Source: JBCDGZ01 sp038750655 (GTDB taxonomy: Bacteria > Bacteroidota > Bacteroidia > Chitinophagales > Saprospiraceae). From it: DNA of 50,049 nucleotides. The notes beneath the pieces are model-generated. The model ran no database searches, was not told the origin of the DNA, and worked only from the letters and a program-made list of their open reading frames with translations. The DNA lies in contig JBCDGZ010000043.1 of NCBI GenBank assembly GCA_038750655.1, positions 1 to 50,049 of the forward strand, in the 5' to 3' direction. Both the position numbers and the translations under genes were made by a program. Position 1 is the first letter of the stretch. Every line of letters starts with the position of its first letter. Shown here in pieces: positions 1 through 9,600 of the stretch.

Positions 1-246
1 AAAAGTGATTCAGGGGAGATCAGAAACATTTTTCAGGATAATTCAGATAAGGATGTCGTCTTGAATTTATATTTGGGCCACGTGATGCCAATTAGTATCG
101 AAGAACCTTTTGGTCTGCGTATCGTGGTTGAAATTGCAGTGAGCGGCGAGCTAGATGGCGATGCTTCGACTCGTGCCTTCTTTGAGTTCTCTAATCCCTG
201 TCCACCATTATGTAAATTAGAAGCTCCTCCTAAGGGAGGAAACTAG
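1..246 (+). CDS. C-terminal end of an unknown protein (5' truncated by window)
   Basis: The reading frame is open from base 1 to a TAG at 244-246, so this is the last 81 codons of a gene that begins outside the window. The visible part is a soluble, mixed hydrophobic and acidic stretch with a Cys pair near the end (PCPPLC) and a Gly/Pro/Lys-rich tail. I recognise no domain. An internal TTG at 61 is not needed as a start. The next gene begins 12 bases downstream on the same strand, so the two are probably cotranscribed with the kinase/regulator pair that follows. Function unknown. Confidence 0.55.
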   Translation, partial: KSDSGEIRNIFQDNSDKDVVLNLYLGHVMPISIEEPFGLRIVVEIAVSGELDGDASTRAFFEFSNPCPPLCKLEAPPKGGN

Positions 247-258
247 GTCCTATATCAG

Positions 259-909
259 ATGGAAGAAAACTTCGTTAGGCTCATCGCCCAAATTTCGGCT
301 TACATAATTATCCTTCCTTTTCTCCTGGCGCTGCTGCGCATTCGAGGAGGTAATCGGGAGCAGAAGCTGCTGAGCCTGTTGATTTTTTCTTCCCTCTTTT
401 TCGAATTTGCGGCATTAGCGGTCGGCCAGGCCGGCCTGCGGCTCAACAATCTGTTCTTGCTGCATATTTTTACCGTCATCGAGTTTGCTTTCTTGGTGCT
501 CATTTTCCGACCCCACCTCCATCCAGTGATTAGTCGGCCAGCAGGTAATGGGATTATTGCAGCTTTCACTGTCTTTGCAATTATCAACAGCATATTTTTT
601 GAGCCACTTACTCAGTTCAATGCTTTTGGTAGAGCTATAGAGGCGGTGGTGGTCATTTTTCTGGTGCTGCTTTGCTTCTCTCTATTGCTGAGGAGTTTGA
701 AAATTCGACAGCCAGCGCAGTCGCCATTGATTTGGATCAGCATAGGTACCTTGATTTACTTTTCGGGCAGTCTGTTTGTTTTTATTTTTAGCAACTACGT
801 GTTATCTTCTCCTAAGATGAGTGTTACCATTTGGGGTATTCATGCCTTCATAAGTATAGTTCTTAAACTCTTTTATACCATTGCGCTATGGGTCAGACCG
901 AAGGAATAG
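259..909 (+). CDS. Seven-helix integral membrane protein of unknown function
   Basis: This 216-residue protein is almost wholly hydrophobic, with about seven predicted membrane segments near residues 10-30, 37-57, 65-85, 100-118, 128-148, 160-180 and 190-210, separated by short basic or polar loops. No catalytic motif or known domain is recognisable. Its stop overlaps or nearly touches the downstream histidine kinase, which has only a single helix and no obvious sensor domain. A plausible inference is that this protein supplies the membrane sensing part for that kinase. That role comes from context only; the sequence itself shows just a polytopic membrane protein. Confidence 0.75.
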   Translation: MEENFVRLIAQISAYIIILPFLLALLRIRGGNREQKLLSLLIFSSLFFEFAALAVGQAGLRLNNLFLLHIFTVIEFAFLVLIFRPHLHPVISRPAGNGIIAAFTVFAIINSIFFEPLTQFNAFGRAIEAVVVIFLVLLCFSLLLRSLKIRQPAQSPLIWISIGTLIYFSGSLFVFIFSNYVLSSPKMSVTIWGIHAFISIVLKLFYTIALWVRPKE

Positions 910-1703
910 GAATGTCGGTGTTATTAATTGCTGGGATCATTGGGATGCTGCTGTTGTCTATAGCGATTGTGTTCTTTTTTTTAATTTATCAAAAACGCTT
1001 GCTGGCACAGCAGGGGAAGTTGTTAAAATTAGAGGCGGAGCATCAAAAGCGTTTACTCAATGCCAGCTTGCAGGCACAGGAGGCGGAGCGCAAGCGCATT
1101 GCGGCCGATTTACACGACAGCGTCGGCAGCCTGCTGGCGGCGACCAAGATGTACGTCAAGCAGGTGAAGCCGGGGGAGCAAGAAGGCGTGGCCCATCGCG
1201 CCAAGGAGGAGGCCCTGAACTTGATCGAAGAAACCATCGTCAACATCCGCAGCATCACCCACAACCTGCTGCCTCCTAGTCTGGAACGCTTCGGACTAGT
1301 AGCCGCTGTCGAAGACCTCTGTAAGCGACTTGATGAGCTGAATCAGTTGAATATTCAATTTGAATACAATGAAGACCGCCGCATTCCTGTCGAGCAAGAA
1401 GTCGCTCTATACCGAATTGTCCAGGAATTACTCAACAACACGTTCAAACACGCGGCAGCTCAAGAAGTAGAGTTGAAACTAAACTATCAGCCCCAGAGTT
1501 TGCAGCTCACTTATCGGGATGACGGTAAAGGCATCGACTTCGACTGGGAGGAGCGTTTGCAAAAAGAAGCCTCCGGCATCGGGATGGGCCTAAAGAACAT
1601 CGAGAGCCGCGTCAATTTCCTGAACGCCCATTTTTCCATCAATTCACAAACCAACAAAGGAACTCTTGTGCAGCTAGAAATGGCACTGCACGACACCAAA
1701 TAA
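888..1703 (+). CDS. Sensor histidine kinase, NarL/DegS (HisKA_3) type
   Basis: A 271-residue kinase with one N-terminal membrane helix (residues ~9-33), a short coiled region, a HisKA_3 dimerisation/phosphoacceptor segment with the DLHDSVG motif (phospho-His ~76) and a HATPase_c domain with N box (ELLNNTFKHA), G1 (DDGKGI) and G2 (GIGMGL). It should autophosphorylate and pass phosphate to the LuxR-type regulator encoded 8 bases downstream. There is no periplasmic sensor domain; the adjacent polytopic membrane protein may provide it. The start at 888 overlaps the upstream gene by 22 bases. An in-frame ATG at 912 lies 2 bases after that gene's stop, opens directly on the hydrophobic helix and is an equally good or better choice. 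Confidence 0.93.
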   Translation: MGQTEGIGMSVLLIAGIIGMLLLSIAIVFFFLIYQKRLLAQQGKLLKLEAEHQKRLLNASLQAQEAERKRIAADLHDSVGSLLAATKMYVKQVKPGEQEGVAHRAKEEALNLIEETIVNIRSITHNLLPPSLERFGLVAAVEDLCKRLDELNQLNIQFEYNEDRRIPVEQEVALYRIVQELLNNTFKHAAAQEVELKLNYQPQSLQLTYRDDGKGIDFDWEERLQKEASGIGMGLKNIESRVNFLNAHFSINSQTNKGTLVQLEMALHDTK

Positions 1704-1711
1704 CATCCGCT

Positions 1712-2383
1712 ATGAATAATAATACCATTAAACTCGCCATCGTCGATGATCAAAAGCTATTTCTCAATGGCCTCAAATTCATCATCGAAACCTTTGAAGG
1801 GATCGAACTGATCATCGAGGCCCACGATGGAGAAGATTTTATCCAAAAAATCAAAGACAAAACGCCAGATGTCGTTCTGCTGGACCTTAAAATGCCCATC
1901 ATGGACGGTGTAGAAACCACCAAATACCTCAAAGTGCATCACCCCGACATCAAAATTCTCCTGCTCACTATGTACAATGATGAACGTTTCATCACTCATC
2001 TGATGGAGTTAGGAGCTAATGGCTATCTGCTCAAAGATGAGGAACCCGAAATTGTAGAGGAAGCCATCCGGACGGTTGTGCAAAAAGGCTTTTATTTTAA
2101 CGACTATGTCTCTAAAGCCTTGCTGACGGGCGTCAAAGTCAAAAATAATAAAGCCCTCCCCGGCTTCACCTCCAACGATAAGCTCAACCTCACCAAACGC
2201 GAACTCGAAGTCCTCCAACTCATCTGCCAGGAGCTGACCACCAGCGAAATTGCCCAAAAACTCTTCATCAGCATCCGTACGGTCGAAGGCCACCGCAAAA
2301 ACCTGCTGGAAAAAACGGGCGTACGCAATATGGCCGGACTGGTGATTTATGCGATGAAGCATAAATTGATTAGTGTGGTGTAA
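1712..2383 (+). CDS. NarL/FixJ-family response regulator
   Basis: This 223-residue regulator has an N-terminal receiver domain with the acidic pair D12/D13, phospho-acceptor D58 (in VLLDLKMP), a conserved Thr near 86 and Lys in the YLLKDE segment. The C-terminal LuxR-type helix-turn-helix spans ~155-215, with the signature LTKRELEVLQLI and the recognition helix region around SIRTVEGHRKNL. It begins 8 bases after the histidine kinase stop and is its evident cognate partner. The output is DNA binding and transcription control; targets cannot be read from the sequence. It ends just before the promoter-like box of the rpe gene. Confidence 0.95.
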   Translation: MNNNTIKLAIVDDQKLFLNGLKFIIETFEGIELIIEAHDGEDFIQKIKDKTPDVVLLDLKMPIMDGVETTKYLKVHHPDIKILLLTMYNDERFITHLMELGANGYLLKDEEPEIVEEAIRTVVQKGFYFNDYVSKALLTGVKVKNNKALPGFTSNDKLNLTKRELEVLQLICQELTTSEIAQKLFISIRTVEGHRKNLLEKTGVRNMAGLVIYAMKHKLISVV

Positions 2384-2401
2384 AGAAAGCATCAGATTTC
2401 C

Positions 2402-2409
2402 TACCTTTG
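2402..2409 (+). promoter_or_regulatory. TAnnTTTG -7 box of rpe, probably leaderless
   Basis: TACCTTTG matches the Bacteroidota -7 consensus TAnnTTTG exactly. The rpe ATG follows after only four bases (CCCC), so transcription would start at or next to the start codon. No convincing -33 TTTG lies at normal spacing. Confidence 0.45.
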
Positions 2410-2413
2410 CCCC

Positions 2414-3085
2414 ATGAAACATATAATTGCTCCTTCCATCCTGGCCGCCGATTTCAGCCAGCTGGCCAACGAAATTAGCATGGTTAACCTCAGTGAGGCT
2501 GATTGGCTGCACGTCGATATTATGGACGGCTCTTTTGTGCCCAATATCTCCTTCGGCTTTCCCATCCTCAAAGCCATCAAAAAGCTCTGCGAACGGCCGC
2601 TGGACGTCCACCTAATGATCGTCGAGCCGGAAAAGTACATCGAGCAATTCCGTGAGGCCGGCGCTGATGTGATTACCGTACACTACGAGACCTGCCCCCA
2701 TCTGCATCGTACCATACAGCAGATCAAAGCCACCGGAGCCAAAGCCGGGGTGGCCCTCAACCCGCATACGCCCGTCAGTCTGCTGGAAGACATCCTCGAA
2801 GAGCTGGATTTGGTATGTTTGATGTCGGTTAACCCTGGTTTTGGAGGACAGAAGTTCATCTACCAGACGCTTTCGAAAGTCCGTAAGCTCTACGACAGAA
2901 TTTCGGAGCGCAACCTCAAGGCTAAGATCGAGATCGATGGGGGAGTGGGCCTGCAAAACGCCGAAGCGTTGCTCAAGGCTGGAGCCCGCGTTTTGGTAGC
3001 GGGAAGCAGTATTTTCAAGGCAGAGCATCCTTTAGACGTCATTTCCCGTATGAAAAGCATTGGTCAGGATACTTTGATTGTCTAA
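2414..3085 (+). CDS. rpe: Ribulose-phosphate 3-epimerase
   Basis: A full-length (223 residue) TIM-barrel epimerase interconverting D-ribulose 5-phosphate and D-xylulose 5-phosphate in the cytosolic pentose phosphate pathway. Visible family hallmarks are the N-terminal APSILAADF, the metal/catalytic segment HVDIMDGSFVPN (H33, D35), LDVHLMI with its metal-ligand His near 66, the MSVNPGFGGQKF phosphate loop, and IEIDGGVG with the second catalytic Asp near 176. The start at 2414 is the first residue of the conserved family N-terminus. It is preceded by a -7-like box only four bases away, suggesting its own promoter rather than cotranscription with the regulator upstream. Confidence 0.98.
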   Translation: MKHIIAPSILAADFSQLANEISMVNLSEADWLHVDIMDGSFVPNISFGFPILKAIKKLCERPLDVHLMIVEPEKYIEQFREAGADVITVHYETCPHLHRTIQQIKATGAKAGVALNPHTPVSLLEDILEELDLVCLMSVNPGFGGQKFIYQTLSKVRKLYDRISERNLKAKIEIDGGVGLQNAEALLKAGARVLVAGSSIFKAEHPLDVISRMKSIGQDTLIV

Positions 3086-3145
3086 GTGGCGTTTTTTCTG
3101 AGTAGTCTACATCTTCACGTTGGTTACTCGATGATCTACGAAAGG

Positions 3146-3185
3146 CCGTCGACCGTCCACCGTCAACCAAGCTGCCAAAGGCAGC
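3146..3185 (-). repeat. Dispersed hairpin-heptamer element, copy 1
   Basis: Read on the minus strand this is a 6-bp stem hairpin (GCTGCC-TTT-GGCAGC, 3171-3185) followed by three GACGG-type heptamers ending at 3146. The same order, hairpin then GGTTGACGGTGGAC-like heptamers, recurs at 20681-20740 and 40682-40857. It sits between rpe and the TonB receptor gene and does not code. Confidence 0.6.
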
Positions 3186-3207
3186 CTACCGTCATAAATA
3201 CTTCTTG

Positions 3208-5742
3208 ATGAAAAAGACCTCTACCGCACTATTCTTACTGTTATTCACCCTCCTCGCTTCGGCCCAAACGGGCCGCAAGGCGACGCTCTTTGGAAAGGTC
3301 ACCGATGCCGTGAGCGGCGAGCCGATTGAATTTGTTACTGTATACATTCAAAATACCAGCACGGCTACCGAAACCAAAGCCGATGGCTCCTATGTGCTCA
3401 ATATTCCGGCCAATGATCGGATTACCCTCGTTTTTTCCAGAATTGGCTACAAAGAAACCTCCGCCAAGGTCAAGCCGCTCAGCCCCGGCATCCGGCGGCA
3501 GATCAACGCGGCCCTGGCCTCTACCGAGAGCGATGTGGTCGTTGAGGTGGTCGATAGCCAGATTGAGGATGCCGGCATTATCCGCGAGAATGTGACCGAG
3601 CTGAAACTGCTGCCTACTACCACCGGTAACCTCGAAAGTGTGCTGCCGCACATCGCCCTGGGGACCAACAGTGGTACGGGAGGCGAGCTGAGTTCGCAGT
3701 ACCAAGTACGGGGAGGGAATTACGATGAGAACCTGGTCTATGTCAATGACTTTGAGATTTACCGCCCTCAACTGATTCGTACGGGGCAGCAGGAGGGCTT
3801 GACCTTCGCCAATATCGATCTGATCAGCAATCTGTCCTTCTCTTCGGGTGGATTTCAAGCCAAGTACGGCGATAAATTATCCTCGGTGCTGGACATCAAA
3901 TACAAGCGGCCGGACTCCACCCGCGCCTCCGTCGGCGGTAGTTTCCTGGGGGGCTCGGCCCACATCGAAGGGAGTATCAAGACCGATAGCATCGGCTACC
4001 GCAAACTGCGCTACATGGTCGGTGCCCGCTACAAAACTACGCGTTACTTATTGGGTTCTCTGGACATCAAAGGGGAATACATCCCTAACTTTGCTGATGT
4101 TCAGACCTACATCACCTACGATATTAATCGCGACTGGCAGGTGGGCCTGCTGGGAAATTATAATACTAGTCGCTACGAGTTTATTCCTACCGAGCGCAGC
4201 ACCGCGCTGGGCTTGGTCGACTTCGCCCTACAGCTCTTCTCGGTCTTCGAAGGCCGGGAGGTCAGTGATTTTACCACCTACATGGGCGGTGTTTCCTTCA
4301 CCTATCTGCCCGATCGCAAGCGCAATCCCTTCTACCTCAAGTGGCTGGCCTCCTCCTATCAGAGCGACGAAAATGAGCGTTTTGATATTATTGGTCGCTA
4401 TTTGCTGGGGCAGATCGACTCTGGTTTGGGCAGTGATGACTTCGGCGAGGTGGTCTCGGTGCTGGGAACAGGGACGCAGCAGCAGTTTGTGCGCAACTCC
4501 CTACGCTCCAATGTAACCAACATCTCGCATCGGGGGGGGCTGGAATTGCAGATCGATACGGACGATGATCAGAACGTCCGCAGTAACTTCATCCAATGGG
4601 GCTTTAAGTACCAGCGGGAGACGATTGATGATGAGATTAAGGAGTGGGAACGGCTGGACTCTGCGGGCTTTTCCCTCAATTATGATACCTCTCAGGTCCT
4701 GCTGCGCACCGTATTGAAGACAGAAAACAACCTGGAATCCAATCGCATCAGTGCATTTGTCCAGAACACCTACACGATCAGCGACACGATTCGAGAGATG
4801 AAATTCACCGCTGGAGTGCGCGCCTCTTACTGGGACCTCAACAAGGAGCTCATTGTTTCTCCACGGGCCCAATTGCTCTATAAGCCGCTGCGCTCCAAGC
4901 AGGACATTTCGTGGCGTTTGGCGGCAGGGATGTATTTCCAACCTCCCTTTTACCGCGAGCTGCGGGACCCTACGGGCGTTGTGAGTACGGATGTACAATC
5001 GCAAAAATCTGTTCATATCGTCGGGGGCTTCACCTGGGATTTCTACATGGGCCGTCGCAGCCCCACCAAGTTCCGACTCATCACCGAATTTTATTACAAG
5101 CACCTTTGGGATTTGGTCTCTTATGAAATTGATAATGTGCGGATTCGCTATTCTGGGGTCAACGATGCGAGTGGCTATGTGATGGGGCTGGATATGCGGA
5201 TCAATGGTGAATTTGTGCCGGGGGCGGAGTCTTGGATCAACCTGTCCTTTCTTCGGGCTCGGGAGCGCCTGGACGGGGTGCAGCACCTGCGCCGCGACAT
5301 CGGTGATACGGAGGCCCAGGAGGTCCGCGATGCGCCTCGCCCGACAGACCGCCTGATGACGCTTTCGATGTTTTTCCAGGATTATTTACCCAAAAACGAA
5401 AACATCAAGATGCACCTCAACTTCACCGTTGGTACGGGCTTGCCTTACGGTTTGCTGGGCAACAATGAGGTGTTCCGCAATACCTATCGCTTTTCGGCCT
5501 ACCATCGGGTGGATATTGGCTTTTCGATTCAAATGTGGAAGCGGGATTGGCTGAGTCGTCGCCCCAATCATCCGCTGCGCTTTACCCGCAGCAGCTGGTT
5601 GAGCCTGGAAGTGTTTAATCTGATGAGGGTTTCCAATGTGGCCTCCAATACCTGGATCAAGACCATTTTTAATACCCAATACGCAGTACCGAATTTTCTG
5701 ACTTCCCGCCGGATTAATCTGCGGTTGAAGTTTGATTTTTAA
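3208..5742 (+). CDS. TonB-dependent receptor with carboxypeptidase-like regulatory domain
   Basis: An 844-residue outer-membrane protein. It has a signal peptide ending LASAQ (residues 1-20), a carboxypeptidase-D-like beta-sandwich at ~24-105 (GKVTDAVSGEPIEFVTVYI), a TonB plug domain at ~125-235 (QYQVRGGNYDENLVYVND) and then a beta-barrel rich in aromatic alternating strands to the C-terminal phenylalanine (LKFDF). It probably imports a large substrate or siderophore using TonB/ExbBD energy. No SusD partner gene is adjacent, so it is not a SusCD pair, and the substrate is unknown. A TTG codon at 3205 directly precedes the chosen ATG at 3208, which begins a good signal peptide. The next gene starts 29 bases downstream. 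Confidence 0.9.
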   Translation: MKKTSTALFLLLFTLLASAQTGRKATLFGKVTDAVSGEPIEFVTVYIQNTSTATETKADGSYVLNIPANDRITLVFSRIGYKETSAKVKPLSPGIRRQINAALASTESDVVVEVVDSQIEDAGIIRENVTELKLLPTTTGNLESVLPHIALGTNSGTGGELSSQYQVRGGNYDENLVYVNDFEIYRPQLIRTGQQEGLTFANIDLISNLSFSSGGFQAKYGDKLSSVLDIKYKRPDSTRASVGGSFLGGSAHIEGSIKTDSIGYRKLRYMVGARYKTTRYLLGSLDIKGEYIPNFADVQTYITYDINRDWQVGLLGNYNTSRYEFIPTERSTALGLVDFALQLFSVFEGREVSDFTTYMGGVSFTYLPDRKRNPFYLKWLASSYQSDENERFDIIGRYLLGQIDSGLGSDDFGEVVSVLGTGTQQQFVRNSLRSNVTNISHRGGLELQIDTDDDQNVRSNFIQWGFKYQRETIDDEIKEWERLDSAGFSLNYDTSQVLLRTVLKTENNLESNRISAFVQNTYTISDTIREMKFTAGVRASYWDLNKELIVSPRAQLLYKPLRSKQDISWRLAAGMYFQPPFYRELRDPTGVVSTDVQSQKSVHIVGGFTWDFYMGRRSPTKFRLITEFYYKHLWDLVSYEIDNVRIRYSGVNDASGYVMGLDMRINGEFVPGAESWINLSFLRARERLDGVQHLRRDIGDTEAQEVRDAPRPTDRLMTLSMFFQDYLPKNENIKMHLNFTVGTGLPYGLLGNNEVFRNTYRFSAYHRVDIGFSIQMWKRDWLSRRPNHPLRFTRSSWLSLEVFNLMRVSNVASNTWIKTIFNTQYAVPNFLTSRRINLRLKFDF

Positions 5743-5771
5743 CCCTTTTTACCAAACGAACAGGCCTGCTT

Positions 5772-6407
5772 ATGACGGAAGAAAAACGTCGACTCCTCAG
5801 TCCTTTCGAAAAGCTGATGCTGGTGGCCGCCATCGCTTTGATTGCCTATATCGTCTATCAGAATGATGATCTGGATGTGTTGAAACGTTCGGAGCACATT
5901 GAGATCATCGACAAGCCTCATTCGAAGGAGCAGGAAAATTCGCTTCCTCGATCCTACCAATTAGATGAGGAAGCCCGTATTGAGAAGGCCCTGGAAGAGC
6001 TGGCCCGTCAGTTTTCCGGTGAGACGGCGGCGGCGGGCAATCAGTGGGACAATATGGCCATCAGCACCGACGAAAGCTACTACTACGAGGGGGTAAAACA
6101 GCGCTACGGTTGGGATGATCGGCTGGAACAGACGGCGGATTGGCTGAAGGTATTACAAGCTTCTCATCGCACCTACAAGCGCCTGCAAGCTGTTTTTGGG
6201 GAGGCCAGCGGAAAAATTGGTGCAGAAATTGAGGCAGATGACGTAGACCAACTCCTGCGCAATAAATCCTCCGCCAATCAAGTTTATGATCGCATAGCGC
6301 AAGTTTTTGATATTCCTCCAACTAAGATTCAGTCGTTTGCCGACAAAGGGCGAAATGCTTTGAGCGATTGGGCAGAATTTATTGAGGAAAATCAGTCAAA
6401 AAAGTAA
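5772..6407 (+). CDS. Membrane-anchored protein of unknown function
   Basis: A 211-residue protein with a short cytoplasmic N-terminus, one membrane helix at ~14-28 (LMLVAAIALIAYIVY) and a mostly helical, acidic C-terminal part of about 180 residues containing tryptophans near 92, 114 and 123. No recognised domain or catalytic motif is visible. It follows the TonB receptor by 29 bases on the same strand and is probably cotranscribed with it, which may hint at an envelope role. That is inference from position only. Confidence 0.7.
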   Translation: MTEEKRRLLSPFEKLMLVAAIALIAYIVYQNDDLDVLKRSEHIEIIDKPHSKEQENSLPRSYQLDEEARIEKALEELARQFSGETAAAGNQWDNMAISTDESYYYEGVKQRYGWDDRLEQTADWLKVLQASHRTYKRLQAVFGEASGKIGAEIEADDVDQLLRNKSSANQVYDRIAQVFDIPPTKIQSFADKGRNALSDWAEFIEENQSKK

Positions 6408-6681
6408 AAAAAGCCTATTTTTGGTATTAAAGAACAAGAAAACTAGGACACTCACCAAAGCAAGATAAACCTCGTTCGTGTCCCCGCAAGGTAGATGTCA
6501 GGCTACTTTGCATGGTAAAAAACCCTTTTTATTAGTTCTTATCCCTGGTTGCTTATTATTTCAGGTCTTAAAAATGTTATCTTTTTTGAGGCTTTGACTT
6601 ATGGTAGTAAGGTATATAGTTGTCTTTAATACTGTGTATCGATCTAGCGGATACTATTTTTTTGAGAAACAACCCATTACA
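6408..6681. other. Intergenic region upstream of the giant repeat protein
   Basis: These 274 bases are AT-rich. A GGACAC (6446-6451)/GTGTCC (6478-6483) inverted repeat with a long loop is the only structure seen. An in-frame ATG at 6601 extends the downstream reading frame upstream, but it would put 27 mixed residues before an excellent signal peptide, so it is treated as non-coding here. Confidence 0.4.
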
Positions 6682-9600
6682 ATGAATCTAAAGGCTGTAC
6701 TATCCACTGCTTTTCTTCTACTGTGTTTTTTAACCAACACCACAACACTGTCGGCCCAGCACGTTCATGGCCCAGAGTGTAAATTTGATCAGATTCACAA
6801 TGATCTCGCCGACGAATTTCCCAACATTAAAGCGCAAATGGAGCATTTTCGCCGTCGCGTGATTCCCAAGTTGGCCCAAATGAATACCAAAACCAACAGC
6901 CGGGGTTTCAATACTTTGTACATCCCCGTTGTGGTTCATGTGATTCACCAGGCTGGGGAAGCTGTTGGGCAGGGGGCGAACCTCTCTGCGGAACGGATTC
7001 AGGCTCAAATCGATGTGTTGAACGAAGATTTTTCGGCGACCAACGCAGGATTCAGCGAAACTCCGGCCCGCTGGCAAGGGATCATCGAGAATCCCGATAT
7101 TCAGTTCTGCCTGGCCGCTATTGATCCCAGCGGAAATCCTACCGACGGGATTACTCGCCATGTCTACTCTAATAATAGTGATTCCTACGTCCGCAATACC
7201 ATTAAGCCGGCAACCTGGTGGGACTCGGACCTCTACTACAATATTTGGACCCTCGCTATTCCGGGAACGACCTCCGGAGGAGGAACCACGGGGTATGCTT
7301 ACATTCCTTATCCTGGGACCATCGGTAGATCGATTGATGGTTCAGTTGTAGACTGGCGTTGGTTCGGTGGGCCTGGCTTTGGACAGTCGGGTTATCGCAC
7401 CCTCACCCACGAGGTAGGCCACTCTTTTGGTCTTTTCCATCCTTTTCAAGGGGAAAGTTGTAGTGATGATGATGGCATTTCCGATACGCCTAATCAGGCT
7501 GGTCCGACTTCTGACTATACTTCGCAGGGCTGTAATGGTGGCTTTTTCACTGGCCCTATGAGCTGTGGCGAAGAGCATATGTACGTCAACTATATGGATT
7601 ATTCGCGCAGCAGTTGTAAGACCTCTTTTTCTACAGAACAAGTCAACGTTATGCGTGCGGTACTGCAAGGGATGGCCGCACCATATGGCTTTGGAAGCCG
7701 CGAGAGCCTGGCCAACAACGCTCTTGCCGTTTGTACCTTTTTCGATAACGATGCCAGCATCAGTGAGGTACAATCTCCTACCGGCCCTATTTGCGACAAT
7801 AATGAAATTGCCCCCGAGGTTACCCTGACCAACTTGGGCATCACCGAACTGACCACCGTCAAGATCAGATATACCGTCGATGGTGGCGCGCCCATCGAGA
7901 CCATCTGGATCGATATGCTAGAACCTGGAGAATCTCAGCAAGTCACGCTCAACCCTTTTACGCCACCTTCCAGTAATTTCCAGCTGACCTTCTACACCAC
8001 CGAGCCTAACGGCGTCGTTGATGAGCAACCCATCAATGATACCATCAGAAATAATATCAATGTCACCGTTCCAGCCCCCTTACCACTTTCCGAAGACTTT
8101 GCCGACGCCAATTTCGATCCTACTTTGAACGGCATTTACATCGTCGACCCCGATGCCGATGGCAACACCTGGGAGCGCGAAGGCTTCCACTCGGCCTATT
8201 TTATCGGCAATGGCTCCGCCTCTTTTGATAATTACTCGGCTCCTCCTTCCATTCGAGGCAGATCGGATTACTTGATCACGCCGACCTATGACTTCAGTAC
8301 CGTCAGCAATGCCAGCCTCCTCTTCGACGTGGCTTACGCCCCCTACATCGATCCTTCGGGCAACACCGGCTATGATACCCTCGCCGTGGTCATCTCTACC
8401 GATTGCGGGGTCAATTTCGATCAGGTTGTTTACAAAAAAGGAGGAGATGAGCTGGCTACCGATGCTGGTCGGGCCAACTATTTCTCGCCCGGCCCTAACG
8501 ACTGGCGCCAGGATACTGTCGATCTGAGTGCCTACGACGGCATCCCCAATGTAACGCTTGCCTTTGTCAATATCTCTGATTACGGTAATCGAATGCTGTT
8601 GGATAATATCAATGTATCGGTTTCTTGTAATGTGACTATAACGCCTAATGTGACCAATGAGCAATGCGACGCCACCTGTGATGGCAGGGTAGCCCTGGCC
8701 CTCTCTGGCGGCGAAACACCCTACGTTGTACAGTGGGATGCTAACGCTGGTTCCTCAAACAGCCCTTTACTCAGTGACCTGTGCCCCGGCGATTATACCG
8801 TTACCGTCACTGATCAAAAGAGCTGTTCTGCCGAGATGACCATTACCATCTCTGCCGCCTCCAGCCTCGACTTGACCGCGTCTCCGACCATGCTGAATTG
8901 CAACGGCGACACGGACGGAAGCCTGACCGTCGCTGCCAGCGGCGGCAATGTCGTTACGGATTATCAGTACCTGTGGAGTGATCCGATGGGCCAGACGGCG
9001 GCGGCGGCAACGGGCCTGGTGGCGGGTACTTATACCGTTACGGTTACGGATGATAATGATTGCAGCAGTACGGTAGAAGTGGAAGTCATGGAGCCTCCAA
9101 CCTTGGACCTGATGATCGATGGCGAAAATTTGGCTTGTAATGGTGATGGCAACGGTACGGCTACGGTCAATCCTAGTGGCGGGACTGTAGCAAGTGATTA
9201 TACCTACTTGTGGAGCGATGCGGATGCACAGACTACGGCGACGGCAACGGGCCTGAGCGGTGGTACTTACACCGTCACGGTGACCGATGACAACAACTGC
9301 TCTGGGGAGATCAATGTGACCATCGAAGAGCCCATTTTGTTGGAGGTGAGTATGAACCATACTGATCTGAACTGCGCCGGAGATACCGACGGTACGGCGA
9401 CGGTTAGTGCGACTGGGGGAAGTGTCACTACTGATTACACCTATCTGTGGAATGATGCCAATGCACAAACTTCCGCCACTGCAACAGGGCTTACCGCCGG
9501 TACTTATACCGTTACGGTGACGGATGATAACAACTGCTCAACAGAAATCAACGTTACCATCGACCAACCTGCCGCCATCGACTTATCTGGAATGTCTAGT

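Noticed and set aside
881..1279. 132-codon frame overlapping the histidine kinase
   Set aside because: A Gly/Arg-rich shadow in another frame; the kinase frame carries the H box.
4501..5286. 261-codon minus-strand frame inside the TonB receptor
   Set aside because: Antisense shadow with no signal or domain.
6601..6681. N-terminal extension of the giant protein from the ATG at 6601
   Set aside because: The extra 27 residues precede a complete signal peptide starting at 6682 and would disrupt export.
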